Source: Lacisediminihabitans profunda
GTDB lineage: Bacteria > Actinomycetota > Actinomycetes > Actinomycetales > Microbacteriaceae
NCBI RefSeq assembly: GCF_008040105.1
Contig: NZ_VRMG01000005.1
Coordinates: 781,904 to 845,903, forward strand
Direction of reading: 5' to 3'
Length of the DNA stretch: 64,000 bases
The notes under the pieces were generated by a model. That model made no database searches. It worked only from the letters and a program-made list of their open reading frames with translations, and was not told the origin of the DNA. The position numbers and the translations under genes are program-made. This document shows, in pieces, positions 8,299-15,571 of this stretch. The number at the start of each line of letters is the position of its first letter. Position 1 is the stretch's first letter.

Positions 8299-9229
8299 GC
8301 AGGGCGTCGATCGCCTCCTCGGCGGTGCGGTGACGGAACTCGAATCCGTCGGCGAGAAGCTTCTCGGGAATCACGTTCTGGCTGCTGAGCAGCAGATCGT
8401 GTGCGGCATCCCGCAGAACGGTCTCGAGCAGCCGGGTCGGGGCGACGAAGGAGTACCAGCGGTGCAGGCGCTCGGCCAGATAGCTCGTGATCCGGTCCGA
8501 GGTGGCCGGCGTCGGCCCGACGAGGTTGACCGGCCCACTCAGCTTCGACGTGAGCAGGTGACGGATCGCGGCCGCCTCGTCGTAGAGGCTGATCCAGGGC
8601 CAGATGTCGCCGCCGGTGCCGAATCGCGATCCGAGCCCCAGCCTGGTGAGGGTGAGGATCGGCGCCATCGAACCGCCGTTGCCGAGCACGAGTCCGGTGC
8701 GAAAGGTCACGAGGCGCGTCTTTGCCGGACGGATCTGGGCCGCCGCCTCCCATGCCTCCACGACGTCGGCCAGGAAGCCTTCGCCTCGCCGCGACTGCTC
8801 GGTGAGACGCTCACCCGGTCGGTCGCCGTAGATGCCGACCGCCGAGGCGCTGAGGAACACCGCCGGGGGCTTCGACGCCATCGTCATCGCTTCGGCGAGG
8901 GCCTTCGTGGTCTGCAGGCGGGAGTCGAGGATCTCCTTGCGATAGCCGGCCGTCCACGGGAGCCGGCCGAGCGGGGCGCCGGAGAGATTGACCACAGCAT
9001 CCACCGAGTCGATGAGTCCGGAGTCGAGGATGCCGGCGCTCGGCGCCCAGTTGATCTCGTTCTCGGCCCGGGGCTGCCGCCGCACGAGCACCCGCACGTC
9101 GTGGCCGTCGGCCAGCAGCTGGGTGGTCAGCTCGCGACCGATGAATCCGGATGCACCGGAGACGAGAACCTTCAGCGAACGCTTGTCGCGTAGTCGACGG
9201 GGAACGACGGGACGCTCGGATGCAGGCAC
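8273..9229 (-). CDS. TIGR01777-family NAD-dependent epimerase/oxidoreductase
   Basis: 318 residues of the extended SDR type often called YfcH/SulA-like. The N-terminal dinucleotide motif is VLVSGASGFIGREL; the family-specific VNLSGAPLG, then SASAVGIYGDR, WEAAA and GPVNLVGPTPAT segments follow in order. The GTG start at 9229 shares one base with the stop of the upstream OsmC gene (TAGTG), so the two are probably translationally coupled. The biochemical role of the family is unsettled. Confidence 0.88.
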   Translation of the reverse strand: MPASERPVVPRRLRDKRSLKVLVSGASGFIGRELTTQLLADGHDVRVLVRRQPRAENEINWAPSAGILDSGLIDSVDAVVNLSGAPLGRLPWTAGYRKEILDSRLQTTKALAEAMTMASKPPAVFLSASAVGIYGDRPGERLTEQSRRGEGFLADVVEAWEAAAQIRPAKTRLVTFRTGLVLGNGGSMAPILTLTRLGLGSRFGTGGDIWPWISLYDEAAAIRHLLTSKLSGPVNLVGPTPATSDRITSYLAERLHRWYSFVAPTRLLETVLRDAAHDLLLSSQNVIPEKLLADGFEFRHRTAEEAIDALLSRPNARA

Positions 9230-9654
9230 TATGCGAGAGTAGCTTCCAGCGTGATCGGGATGCCGGATAACGCGCGCGAAACCGGGCAGTTGGCCTTCGC
9301 CTCGTCGGCGATGCGCTCGAAGTCCGCCTCGCTGATGCCGTGTACGCGCGCACTCACCAGCAGGTGGCTGCCGGTGATGCCCGTGCCGGGCGCGAAGGTC
9401 ACTGCCGCGGTCACCTGCAGGTCCTGCGGTGGCGTGCCGAAGGTCGCGAGCGCGCTGGCGAGCGCCATCGAGAAGCACGCCGAGTGGGCGGCTCCCAACA
9501 GCTCCTCCGGGTTGGTCATCCCGGCGACACCCTCCGCGCGAGCGGCCCAGCTCACCGCCACCTTGGCGGCCCCCGACGAATCGAGGGACGTGGTGCCGGA
9601 GCCCGACTTCAGGTCGCCGACCCACACCGTTGTCGCTTCACTGGTCACAGCCAT
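9229..9654 (-). CDS. OsmC-family peroxiredoxin (Ohr-like)
   Basis: 141 residues. The two redox cysteines of the OsmC/Ohr family are present: HSACFSMALA (peroxidatic Cys, about residue 60) and ANCPVSRAL (resolving Cys, about 123). Such proteins reduce organic hydroperoxides with thiol electrons in the cytoplasm. It sits between a DUF4395/thioredoxin pair upstream (39 bp gap) and a TIGR01777 oxidoreductase downstream, all on the minus strand, so the four genes may be one thiol/redox unit. Confidence 0.9.
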   Translation of the reverse strand: MAVTSEATTVWVGDLKSGSGTTSLDSSGAAKVAVSWAARAEGVAGMTNPEELLGAAHSACFSMALASALATFGTPPQDLQVTAAVTFAPGTGITGSHLLVSARVHGISEADFERIADEAKANCPVSRALSGIPITLEATLA

Positions 9655-9693
9655 GATGCCTCCTCCATTGGAGACTCCAGACTATGCCAGCGG

Positions 9694-10245
9694 CTACGCG
9701 ACCGGCCGGGCCTTGAAGACTCCGCCGCGCAGCAGCAGGAGGTAGATCTGGCAGCCCAAGCAGTAGTCGAAGACGGAGTTGAGGAACGCCGCGACGAAGG
9801 CGAGGGCGGCGAAGATCACGAGCCCGAATGGAACGCCGGCGAGGTGAAGCAGCACGCCGATGAGGGTGACGAACAAGCCGACTCCCTGCGAGAAGGTGGG
9901 CGGCGCCGGGTCTTCGAGGTGGCCGGGCGCGGCGAGCCGTGGCCGAACGAGCGTCTTGAACAGCCAGCCGTACGGGTGCCGCCGCACGCCGGCGAACGCG
10001 CCCCAGGCGAAGAGCGCGGTGATGATGGCGAAGAGGATGAAGGCGGGCTCGCCCGCCCGCGCGCCGAGGGTCGTCGGGGGAGTCGCCGCCGAGCCGAGCC
10101 CGAGAGCGATCGTCAGCAGCAATAACACCGCGGTGATGCCCGCGCTGAAGCGCGGCCCGCGGGGGTCGATTCCGGATCGGCCAGGAGCGGCGACCAGGCC
10201 GCGCTTCGAGGGGGGCAGCGTCGGCTGGCTTGACGGGGCGGTCAT
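9694..10245 (-). CDS. DUF4395 membrane protein
   Basis: 183 residues, N-terminal Pro/Ser-rich tail, then about four membrane helices. The DYCLGCQIYLLL segment near the C-terminus gives a CxxC pair at a membrane boundary, characteristic of DUF4395. The gene follows a membrane-anchored thioredoxin by 40 bp; this pairing is widespread in actinobacteria and suggests transmembrane transfer of reducing equivalents, by analogy with CcdA/DoxX-like systems. That role is inference. Confidence 0.85.
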   Translation of the reverse strand: MTAPSSQPTLPPSKRGLVAAPGRSGIDPRGPRFSAGITAVLLLLTIALGLGSAATPPTTLGARAGEPAFILFAIITALFAWGAFAGVRRHPYGWLFKTLVRPRLAAPGHLEDPAPPTFSQGVGLFVTLIGVLLHLAGVPFGLVIFAALAFVAAFLNSVFDYCLGCQIYLLLLRGGVFKARPVA

Positions 10246-10285
10246 GGCGTCTCTTTCGTCTGCGTCTCGGGTCGGCGGTGGCTGG

Positions 10286-10720
10286 TCAGCTGGCGGCGAG
10301 GATCCGGTCGAGTTCCGCCCGTACCTCGCCCGGGCGCGGTGCGCCGCCGATTCGGGAGCGCACGACCCCCTTCGCGTCGAGAATGAAGGTGGTGGGCGAC
10401 TGGAGCAGGTTGAACCGGTTGGCGATGTCCGGCCGGTGCGTCACATCCACATCCACGTGTCGAACGGGGGCTAGTTCGGCCGCCAGGGATCCGAGCAGAG
10501 TTCTGGTGGTCTTGCACGGGGCGCAGACCTCGGTGGAGAACTGCAGAAGGGTGGCCCCGCTGCCGGCCACGGCATCCGCCGACAGCTCGGAGACCGCGAT
10601 CACGGTGTCGGACGACGAGACGGCACGGGCACGACCGGTCGAGGCGCGCCAGGCCAGCCCGGTGGCCGTGGCCAGGGCCACGAGACCGAGCAGCGCTCCA
10701 GCGATCGCGAGGGGATTCAT
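10286..10720 (-). CDS. Membrane-anchored thioredoxin-like protein
   Basis: 144 residues from ATG 10720 (an in-frame start 14 codons earlier is possible but adds a basic tail ahead of the signal anchor). One N-terminal helix (NPLAIAGALLGLVALATATG) anchors a thioredoxin fold with the active site EVCAPCKTTR and the cis-Pro loop LLQSPTTFIL. It likely faces outward and works with the adjacent DUF4395 protein. It is divergent from thyX. Confidence 0.88.
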   Translation of the reverse strand: MNPLAIAGALLGLVALATATGLAWRASTGRARAVSSSDTVIAVSELSADAVAGSGATLLQFSTEVCAPCKTTRTLLGSLAAELAPVRHVDVDVTHRPDIANRFNLLQSPTTFILDAKGVVRSRIGGAPRPGEVRAELDRILAAS

Positions 10721-10833
10721 CGTGTTTGCAACACTATTCGCGGCGGTTTGCCGGCGCAGCACTGTGACGCTCCGTTACGCCCACGGTGACCCGACGGCGG
10801 AGTGGCGGTGTGGGCGATGTCTGTGGCCTTCGC

Positions 10834-10839
10834 TAGGGT
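10834..10839 (+). promoter_or_regulatory. -10 element of leaderless thyX
   Basis: TAGGGT, 7 nt before GTG 10847. This favours GTG 10847 over in-frame starts further upstream. Confidence 0.6.
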
Positions 10840-10846
10840 GAAAACC

Positions 10847-11584
10847 GTGCCAAATGACATCGAGTTCCGCTCCGACATCACTGTCGAGCTCGTCCGTGCA
10901 AGTGCCCATGACTCCGACGTGCTCTTCGCGGCTCGAGTCTCCACCCAGGGGGAGCAGACCCTCGAGGCGGCCCAGGCATCCGAAGACACCGAGGCGGGGG
11001 ACAAGCGCGCTCGCGGTCTCATCAACTACCTCATGCGCGACCGTCACGGCTCGCCGTTCGAGCACAACTCGATGACCTTCTACGTGCAGGCGCCGATCTT
11101 CGTGTTCCGCGAGTTCATGCGCCACCGCATCGCCTCCTACAACGAGGAATCGGGGCGCTATCGCGAGCTCAACCCGACCTTCTATGTTCCGAACGCCGAC
11201 CGCAACCTGGTTCAGGTCGGCAAGCCGGGCGCCTACGAGTTCCTGCCAGGCTCCACCGAGCAGATCTCGCTCGTCGACCACGAGACGCGGGCGCAGAGCG
11301 TCTCCGCGTTCCAGTCCTACCAGCGGATGCTCGAGGCCGGAGTGGCCCGCGAGGTCGCGCGGATCGTGCTCCCGCTCAACATCTACTCCTCGATGTACGT
11401 GACCCTCAACGCGCGCTCGCTCATGAACTTCCTCTCGCTCCGCACGAAGAGGGAGGGCACGACCTTCCCCTCGTTCCCGCAGCGCGAGATCGAGATGGCC
11501 GCCGAGAAGATGGAAGACTTCTTCGCCGAGCTCATGCCGCTCACCTACGCCGCGTTCAACGGCAACGGCCGGGTCGCGCCCTAG
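10847..11584 (+). CDS. thyX: FAD-dependent thymidylate synthase
   Basis: Makes dTMP from dUMP using FAD, NADPH and methylene-tetrahydrofolate. The ThyX signature RHRxxSxxxxS is read in FREFMRHRIASYNEESGRY. Other conserved parts: RHGSPFEHNSMTFYV, EVARIVLPLNIYSSMYVT, and NARSLMNFLSLR. 245 residues, normal length. Start GTG 10847 is supported by the TAGGGT element 7 nt upstream. The gene stands alone, followed by a repeat island. Confidence 0.96.
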   Translation: MPNDIEFRSDITVELVRASAHDSDVLFAARVSTQGEQTLEAAQASEDTEAGDKRARGLINYLMRDRHGSPFEHNSMTFYVQAPIFVFREFMRHRIASYNEESGRYRELNPTFYVPNADRNLVQVGKPGAYEFLPGSTEQISLVDHETRAQSVSAFQSYQRMLEAGVAREVARIVLPLNIYSSMYVTLNARSLMNFLSLRTKREGTTFPSFPQREIEMAAEKMEDFFAELMPLTYAAFNGNGRVAP

Positions 11585-11632
11585 CCGCAGCAGGTCGGCT
11601 CGCGCGGGACCTCCGCAGGATCACCACTGTCA

Positions 11633-11744
11633 GCGACACCGCCGCGCTCGACTGGGGAGCGCTGCGCCTCGCGTGGCGGCTGGCTGCCGTCTCGGCCCGC
11701 CTCCTCCGACTGACTCCAGTTCTGCAGGACACGATCTGCAGGAC
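11633..11744 (+). repeat. Direct repeat unit 1 (112 bp)
   Basis: Aligns without gaps to 11758-11869 at a constant offset of 125 bp, at roughly 85-90% identity by eye. Ends with the 33 bp core (11712-11744) that begins GACTCCAGTTCTGCAGGAC. Confidence 0.85.
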
Positions 11745-11757
11745 AGGGCCCTCGTCC

Positions 11758-11869
11758 GCGATACCGCTGCGCTCGACTGGTGAGCGCAGCGCGTCTCGTG
11801 GTGGCTGGCCGCCGTCTCGGCCCGCCTCCTCCGACTGACTCCAGTTCTGCAGGACACGATCTGCAGGAC
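11758..11869 (+). repeat. Direct repeat unit 2 (112 bp)
   Basis: Second unit; its 33 bp core (11837-11869) is identical to that of unit 1. The 13 bp between the units are unique. Confidence 0.85.
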
Positions 11870-12083
11870 GCTGCCGGGAGCATCGGCTTTGCGGGACCGG
11901 CTGCGCAGGACGCTCACTCTGGTGGACCCGTTGTGCAGGACGGTCCGCGTTAGGCGCCATCGAGGGGTTCTCGGCCTCCCGGACTCGTGTCTACGGGCCC
12001 GGTGGTGGCATCTCAAGCCTGCTTGCTTCACTGAATCGGTTTCCTTGAGCGTCCCGCCAGCGCAGATCCTGTCGTCAGATCGT

Positions 12084-12116
12084 GTCCTGCAGATCGTGTC
12101 CTGCAGAACTGGAGTC
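12084..12116 (-). repeat. Inverted copy of the 33 bp core
   Basis: Perfect reverse complement of the core at 11837-11869, 214 bp further on; together they could form a long-range hairpin. A partial extra copy (AGATCGTGTCCTGC) lies directly before it at 12078-12091. Confidence 0.85.
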
Positions 12117-12181
12117 TGTGGAGCGGGCTGCCGGAAGGTGGTCGCGGTGCGGATTTGGACTGGTGTCGGCTCGCAATTCGC

Positions 12182-12200
12182 GTCCTGCAGAACTGGAGTC
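12182..12200 (-). repeat. Partial inverted copy of the core (19 bp)
   Basis: GTCCTGCAGAACTGGAGTC matches the outer 19 bp of the inverted core; the inner part is not conserved. Confidence 0.75.
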
Positions 12201-12321
12201 TCGGCGGGAGAACGGGCCAGCGGCGGCGCGACGCCTCCTGCACAGTCGGTGCCGGGAGACGGCAGCTCACAGAAGTGCTTCGCGGCGAGCTCAACGCCGG
12301 GGTGTCATCCACACTCGGCAC

Positions 12322-12780
12322 ATGCATCGTGTATTGACAATCATCCGGGAGCTGGGCGGAATCGCCAGACTGAGCGAGTTGGCCAGCCACGGCTATTCGC
12401 CCGAAATCATCGGGATGCTTGTCGACTATGGGCGCATCATCCGCGTTCGCAAGGGCTGGTACGCCATCACGGACACCGACGATGCGCTGCTCCGTGCCTG
12501 GCGGGTGGGCGGGAGGCTCGCCTGCGTCAGCGCGCTCGCCCACCACGGGCTCGGCGAGCCCGACCCGCTGGCACTCCACGTGAGTGTTTCGAGGACTGCG
12601 TCACGGCTGCGGACGGCGCACGACTACCGGGAGCGGCTGGCCGAGCATCCCGACCCTGCGATCATCGTGCACTGGACTCGCCGACCCGTCCTGGGCGACC
12701 GAAGGGCCGTGGACGCGGAGTTCGCTCGCGAGCAGGCCGCATTATGCCGCTCATCGGGGGCGGCGCACGATACCCTGTAG
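12322..12780 (+). CDS. AbiEi-like antitoxin-domain protein, probably truncated
   Basis: 152 residues from ATG 12322. The N-terminal ~70 residues look like the winged-helix domain found in AbiEi antitoxins and in DUF559-linked proteins: IIRELGGIARLSELASHGYS, then a wing and RVRKGWYAITD. Relatives in Microbacteriaceae usually run to ~300 residues with a C-terminal nuclease-like DUF559 domain, which is missing here. There is no partner toxin gene. The ORF ends 3 bp before dapA, its 3' end contains the dapA -10 element, and a repeat island precedes it. It may be a remnant rather than a working gene. No good ribosome binding site is visible. Confidence 0.55.
   Translation: MHRVLTIIRELGGIARLSELASHGYSPEIIGMLVDYGRIIRVRKGWYAITDTDDALLRAWRVGGRLACVSALAHHGLGEPDPLALHVSVSRTASRLRTAHDYRERLAEHPDPAIIVHWTRRPVLGDRRAVDAEFAREQAALCRSSGAAHDTL
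12771..12776 (+). promoter_or_regulatory. -10 element of leaderless dapA
   Basis: TACCCT, 7 nt before GTG 12784, inside the last codons of the AbiEi-like gene. Confidence 0.55.
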
Positions 12781-12783
12781 TAC

Positions 12784-13761
12784 GTGTCTACGTCATCGAA
12801 TCCGTTCGGCCAGGTTCTCGTCGCCCTCGTGACTCCCTTCACCGCCGACGGCGAGGTCGACTGGGCCGGCGTCGAGAAGCACATCGACGACGTCATCAGC
12901 GCGGGGGCGGACGGAATCGTCGTCACCGGCACCACGGGTGAGACGTCCACGCTCACCGACCCCGAGAAGCTCAAACTCGTCGAGGTGGGCAAGTCCGTGG
13001 CCAACGGCCGCGCGAAGATCATCACCGGCGGAGGGTCGAACGAGACCGCTCACGCGATCGAGCTCTACAAGCACAGCGAGAAGGCCGGCGCTGACGCGGT
13101 CATGATCGTCACCCCCTACTACAACAAGCCGACACAGGCCGGCGTGCTCACGCACTTCCGCATGATCGCCGACGCGACCGACCTGCCGGTCATCCTCTAC
13201 GACATCCCGGGGCGCACCGGCATCCCGATCAAGTACGAGACGATCCTTCGCGCGGCGCAGCACCCGAACATCCGCGCCATCAAGGACGCCAAGGGCGACT
13301 TCAGCGAGGTCAGCCGGGTGCTCAACCAGACGGATCTGCTCTACTTCTCGGGCGACGACGCGAACGTGCTTCCGCATCTGTCGATCGGCGCGACCGGCCT
13401 CATCGGGGTCACCGCCAACATCGCCGCCGCGCCCTACCGGGTGATCGTGGACGCCGTGAACGCCGGCGATCTCGCCACGGCGACGGAGGCCCACCGGCAA
13501 CTCGAGCCGCTCGTGCGTGCCGTGATGACACACGTGCCCGGCACCGTGGCCGCCAAGTACATCCTGCACGGGCTCGGGCGCATCGGGAGTCCGCGCGTGC
13601 GCCTGCCGCTCGTCGGCCCCGAAGACAACGAGGCGGCCCAGATCGAAGACGAACTGGCCATCGTGGGGGAGATCCCCGGCGTCGACCTCAGCAACTTCCG
13701 ACCCGATCGCAACGCGGCGGCGGGCGGCGCCCTGCCCAAGGTCGCCGGGACGACCCGCTAA
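12784..13761 (+). CDS. dapA: 4-hydroxy-tetrahydrodipicolinate synthase
   Basis: Condenses pyruvate with aspartate semialdehyde, the first committed step to DAP and lysine. The Schiff-base Lys167 is in IRAIKDAKGD, the catalytic Tyr139 in ILYDIPGRTG, and the substrate-binding TGTTGE stretch is at residues 48-53. 325 residues, with a C-terminal tail typical of actinobacterial forms. GTG start supported by the TACCCT element. rnj follows after 62 bp, the conserved dapA-rnj-ftsK order. Confidence 0.96.
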   Translation: MSTSSNPFGQVLVALVTPFTADGEVDWAGVEKHIDDVISAGADGIVVTGTTGETSTLTDPEKLKLVEVGKSVANGRAKIITGGGSNETAHAIELYKHSEKAGADAVMIVTPYYNKPTQAGVLTHFRMIADATDLPVILYDIPGRTGIPIKYETILRAAQHPNIRAIKDAKGDFSEVSRVLNQTDLLYFSGDDANVLPHLSIGATGLIGVTANIAAAPYRVIVDAVNAGDLATATEAHRQLEPLVRAVMTHVPGTVAAKYILHGLGRIGSPRVRLPLVGPEDNEAAQIEDELAIVGEIPGVDLSNFRPDRNAAAGGALPKVAGTTR

Positions 13762-13823
13762 CCAACGAACTTTAACCGGGGGCTAGAGACCCCACACAAT
13801 CGGCCACACCGGCCATACATCAA

Positions 13824-15509
13824 ATGGATTCCATGAACTCACCTGTATTCGACCCACGCCCACTCGCTCCGGGAACGCTTCGCGTCATCCCGATCGGCGG
13901 CCTCGGCGAAATCGGTCGCAACATGACCTCGTTCGAGATCGACGGCAAGATCCTGATCGTCGACTGCGGCGTTCTCTTCCCGGAGGAGAACCAGCCCGGC
14001 GTCGACCTGATTCTGCCCGACTTCAGTCCCATCAAGGACCGCCTGGACGACGTGATCGGCGTGGTGCTCACCCACGGTCACGAGGACCACATCGGGGCGG
14101 TGCCGTACCTGCTGAGACTCCGCCAGGACATCCCGCTGATCGGCTCGACGCTCACGCTCGCCCTCGTCGAGGCGAAGCTCAAGGAGCACCGCATCAACCC
14201 GTACACGCTCACGGTGCGCGAGGGCCAGCACGAGAAGCTCGGCCCGTTCGACCTCGAGTTCATCGCGGTCAACCACTCGATTCCGGATGCCCTCGCCGTC
14301 GCCATCAAGACCACCGCCGGCGTCGTGCTGCACACCGGTGACTTCAAGATGGACCAGCTGCCCCTGGACGACCGGATCACCGACCTGCGCGCCTTCGCCA
14401 GGCTCGGCGAGATCGGCGTCGACCTGTTCCTGCCGGACTCCACCAACGCCGACGTGCCTGGGTTCACCGCCCCGGAGCGCGACATCGGGCCGGTGCTGGA
14501 GTCCGTGATCTCCAAGGCTCCGCGCCGGGTCATCGTCGCGAGCTTCTCGAGCCACGTGCATCGCGTGCAGCAGGTGCTGGATGCCGCACACGCCAACGGC
14601 CGCCGCGTCGCCTTCATGGGGCGCTCCATGGTGCGCAACATGACGATCGCCGCCGACCTCGGCTACCTCAGGGTGCCGGCCGGCGTGCTCATCGATGCCA
14701 AGAAGGCCGCTGACCTGCCGGACAACAAGATCGTCTACATGTCGACCGGCTCGCAGGGCGAGCCGATGGCCGTGCTCGCGCGGATGGCCAACCTCGAGCA
14801 CCAGATCGAGGTGGGCAAGGGCGACACCGTCATTCTGGCCTCGAGTCTCATCCCGGGTAACGAGAACGCGGTCTACCGCGTGATCAACGGCCTCACCAAG
14901 CTCGGCGCGAACGTCGTGCACAAGGGCAACGCCAAGGTGCACGTCTCCGGGCACGCCTCCGCCGGGGAGCTGCTCTACGTCTACAACATCCTGCGCCCGA
15001 AGAACGTGCTCCCCGTGCACGGCGAGTACCGCCACCTGGTGGCCAACCAGCGCCTCGCGATGGACACCGGCATCCCCGAGACCAACACGATCATCGGTGA
15101 GGACGGCACGGTCATCGACCTCAAGGACGGCGTCGCCGAAGTCGTCGGGCTGCTCGACCTCGGCTACGTGTACGTCGACGGCTCAACGGTCGGCGAGATC
15201 ACGGATGCCGATCTCAAGGACCGCCGGATCCTCGCCGAGGAGGGCTTCGTCTCGATCTTCGTGGCGATCGACGCCCAGACCGGTCGCGTCATCGTCGGGC
15301 CGGAGATCCAGGCCCGCGGCTTCGCCGAGGACGAGGCCGTGTTCGACGCGGTCAAGCCGCTCATCATCCGCGCCCTGACCGACGCGGCCGAGAACGGCAC
15401 GCGCGACACCCACGCGTTCAGCCAGGTGATCCGCCGCACGGTGGGCCGCTGGGTGAACTCGTCGCACCGACGTCGTCCGATGATCGTGCCGGTCGTAATC
15501 GAGGCGTAA
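13824..15509 (+). CDS. rnj: Ribonuclease J
   Basis: Metallo-beta-lactamase/beta-CASP RNase that degrades and matures RNA. The zinc motif HGHEDHIG is at about residue 81, with GGLGEIGRNM near the N-terminus and the beta-CASP GRSMVRNM and MSTGSQGEPMAVLARM segments later. The HVSGHASAGEL and PVHGEYRHL motifs complete the site. 561 residues, normal length. There are two nearby ATGs (13824 and 13833) and no clear ribosome binding site, so the exact start is uncertain by three codons. Confidence 0.96.
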   Translation: MDSMNSPVFDPRPLAPGTLRVIPIGGLGEIGRNMTSFEIDGKILIVDCGVLFPEENQPGVDLILPDFSPIKDRLDDVIGVVLTHGHEDHIGAVPYLLRLRQDIPLIGSTLTLALVEAKLKEHRINPYTLTVREGQHEKLGPFDLEFIAVNHSIPDALAVAIKTTAGVVLHTGDFKMDQLPLDDRITDLRAFARLGEIGVDLFLPDSTNADVPGFTAPERDIGPVLESVISKAPRRVIVASFSSHVHRVQQVLDAAHANGRRVAFMGRSMVRNMTIAADLGYLRVPAGVLIDAKKAADLPDNKIVYMSTGSQGEPMAVLARMANLEHQIEVGKGDTVILASSLIPGNENAVYRVINGLTKLGANVVHKGNAKVHVSGHASAGELLYVYNILRPKNVLPVHGEYRHLVANQRLAMDTGIPETNTIIGEDGTVIDLKDGVAEVVGLLDLGYVYVDGSTVGEITDADLKDRRILAEEGFVSIFVAIDAQTGRVIVGPEIQARGFAEDEAVFDAVKPLIIRALTDAAENGTRDTHAFSQVIRRTVGRWVNSSHRRRPMIVPVVIEA

Positions 15510-15559
15510 CCGGTACTGACACGCGCCTCGGCGCTACGGGGTCTGACGGACCTCCGCGC

Positions 15560-15565
15560 TACCGT
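15560..15565 (+). promoter_or_regulatory. -10 element of leaderless ftsK
   Basis: TACCGT, 6 nt before ATG 15572. Confidence 0.5.
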
Positions 15566-15571
15566 TGAAGC

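Larger units (their letters stand above)
11585..12321. other. Non-coding repeat island, 737 bp
   Basis: The space between thyX and an AbiEi-like gene has no supported gene, but holds two tandem 112 bp direct repeats, one perfect inverted copy and one partial inverted copy of a 33 bp core, plus scattered degenerate TGCAGGAC words (near 11903 and 11933). PstI-type CTGCAG palindromes recur. Open frames on both strands read through the repeats and give low-complexity, Arg/Ser-rich peptides; I consider them spurious. Confidence 0.7.

Noticed and set aside
11556..12031. Overlapping reverse ORFs of 100-134 codons in the repeat island
   Set aside because: They translate the direct repeats (recurring VLQNWSQSEEAGRDG-type words) in several frames at once, which is a repeat effect rather than coding evidence.
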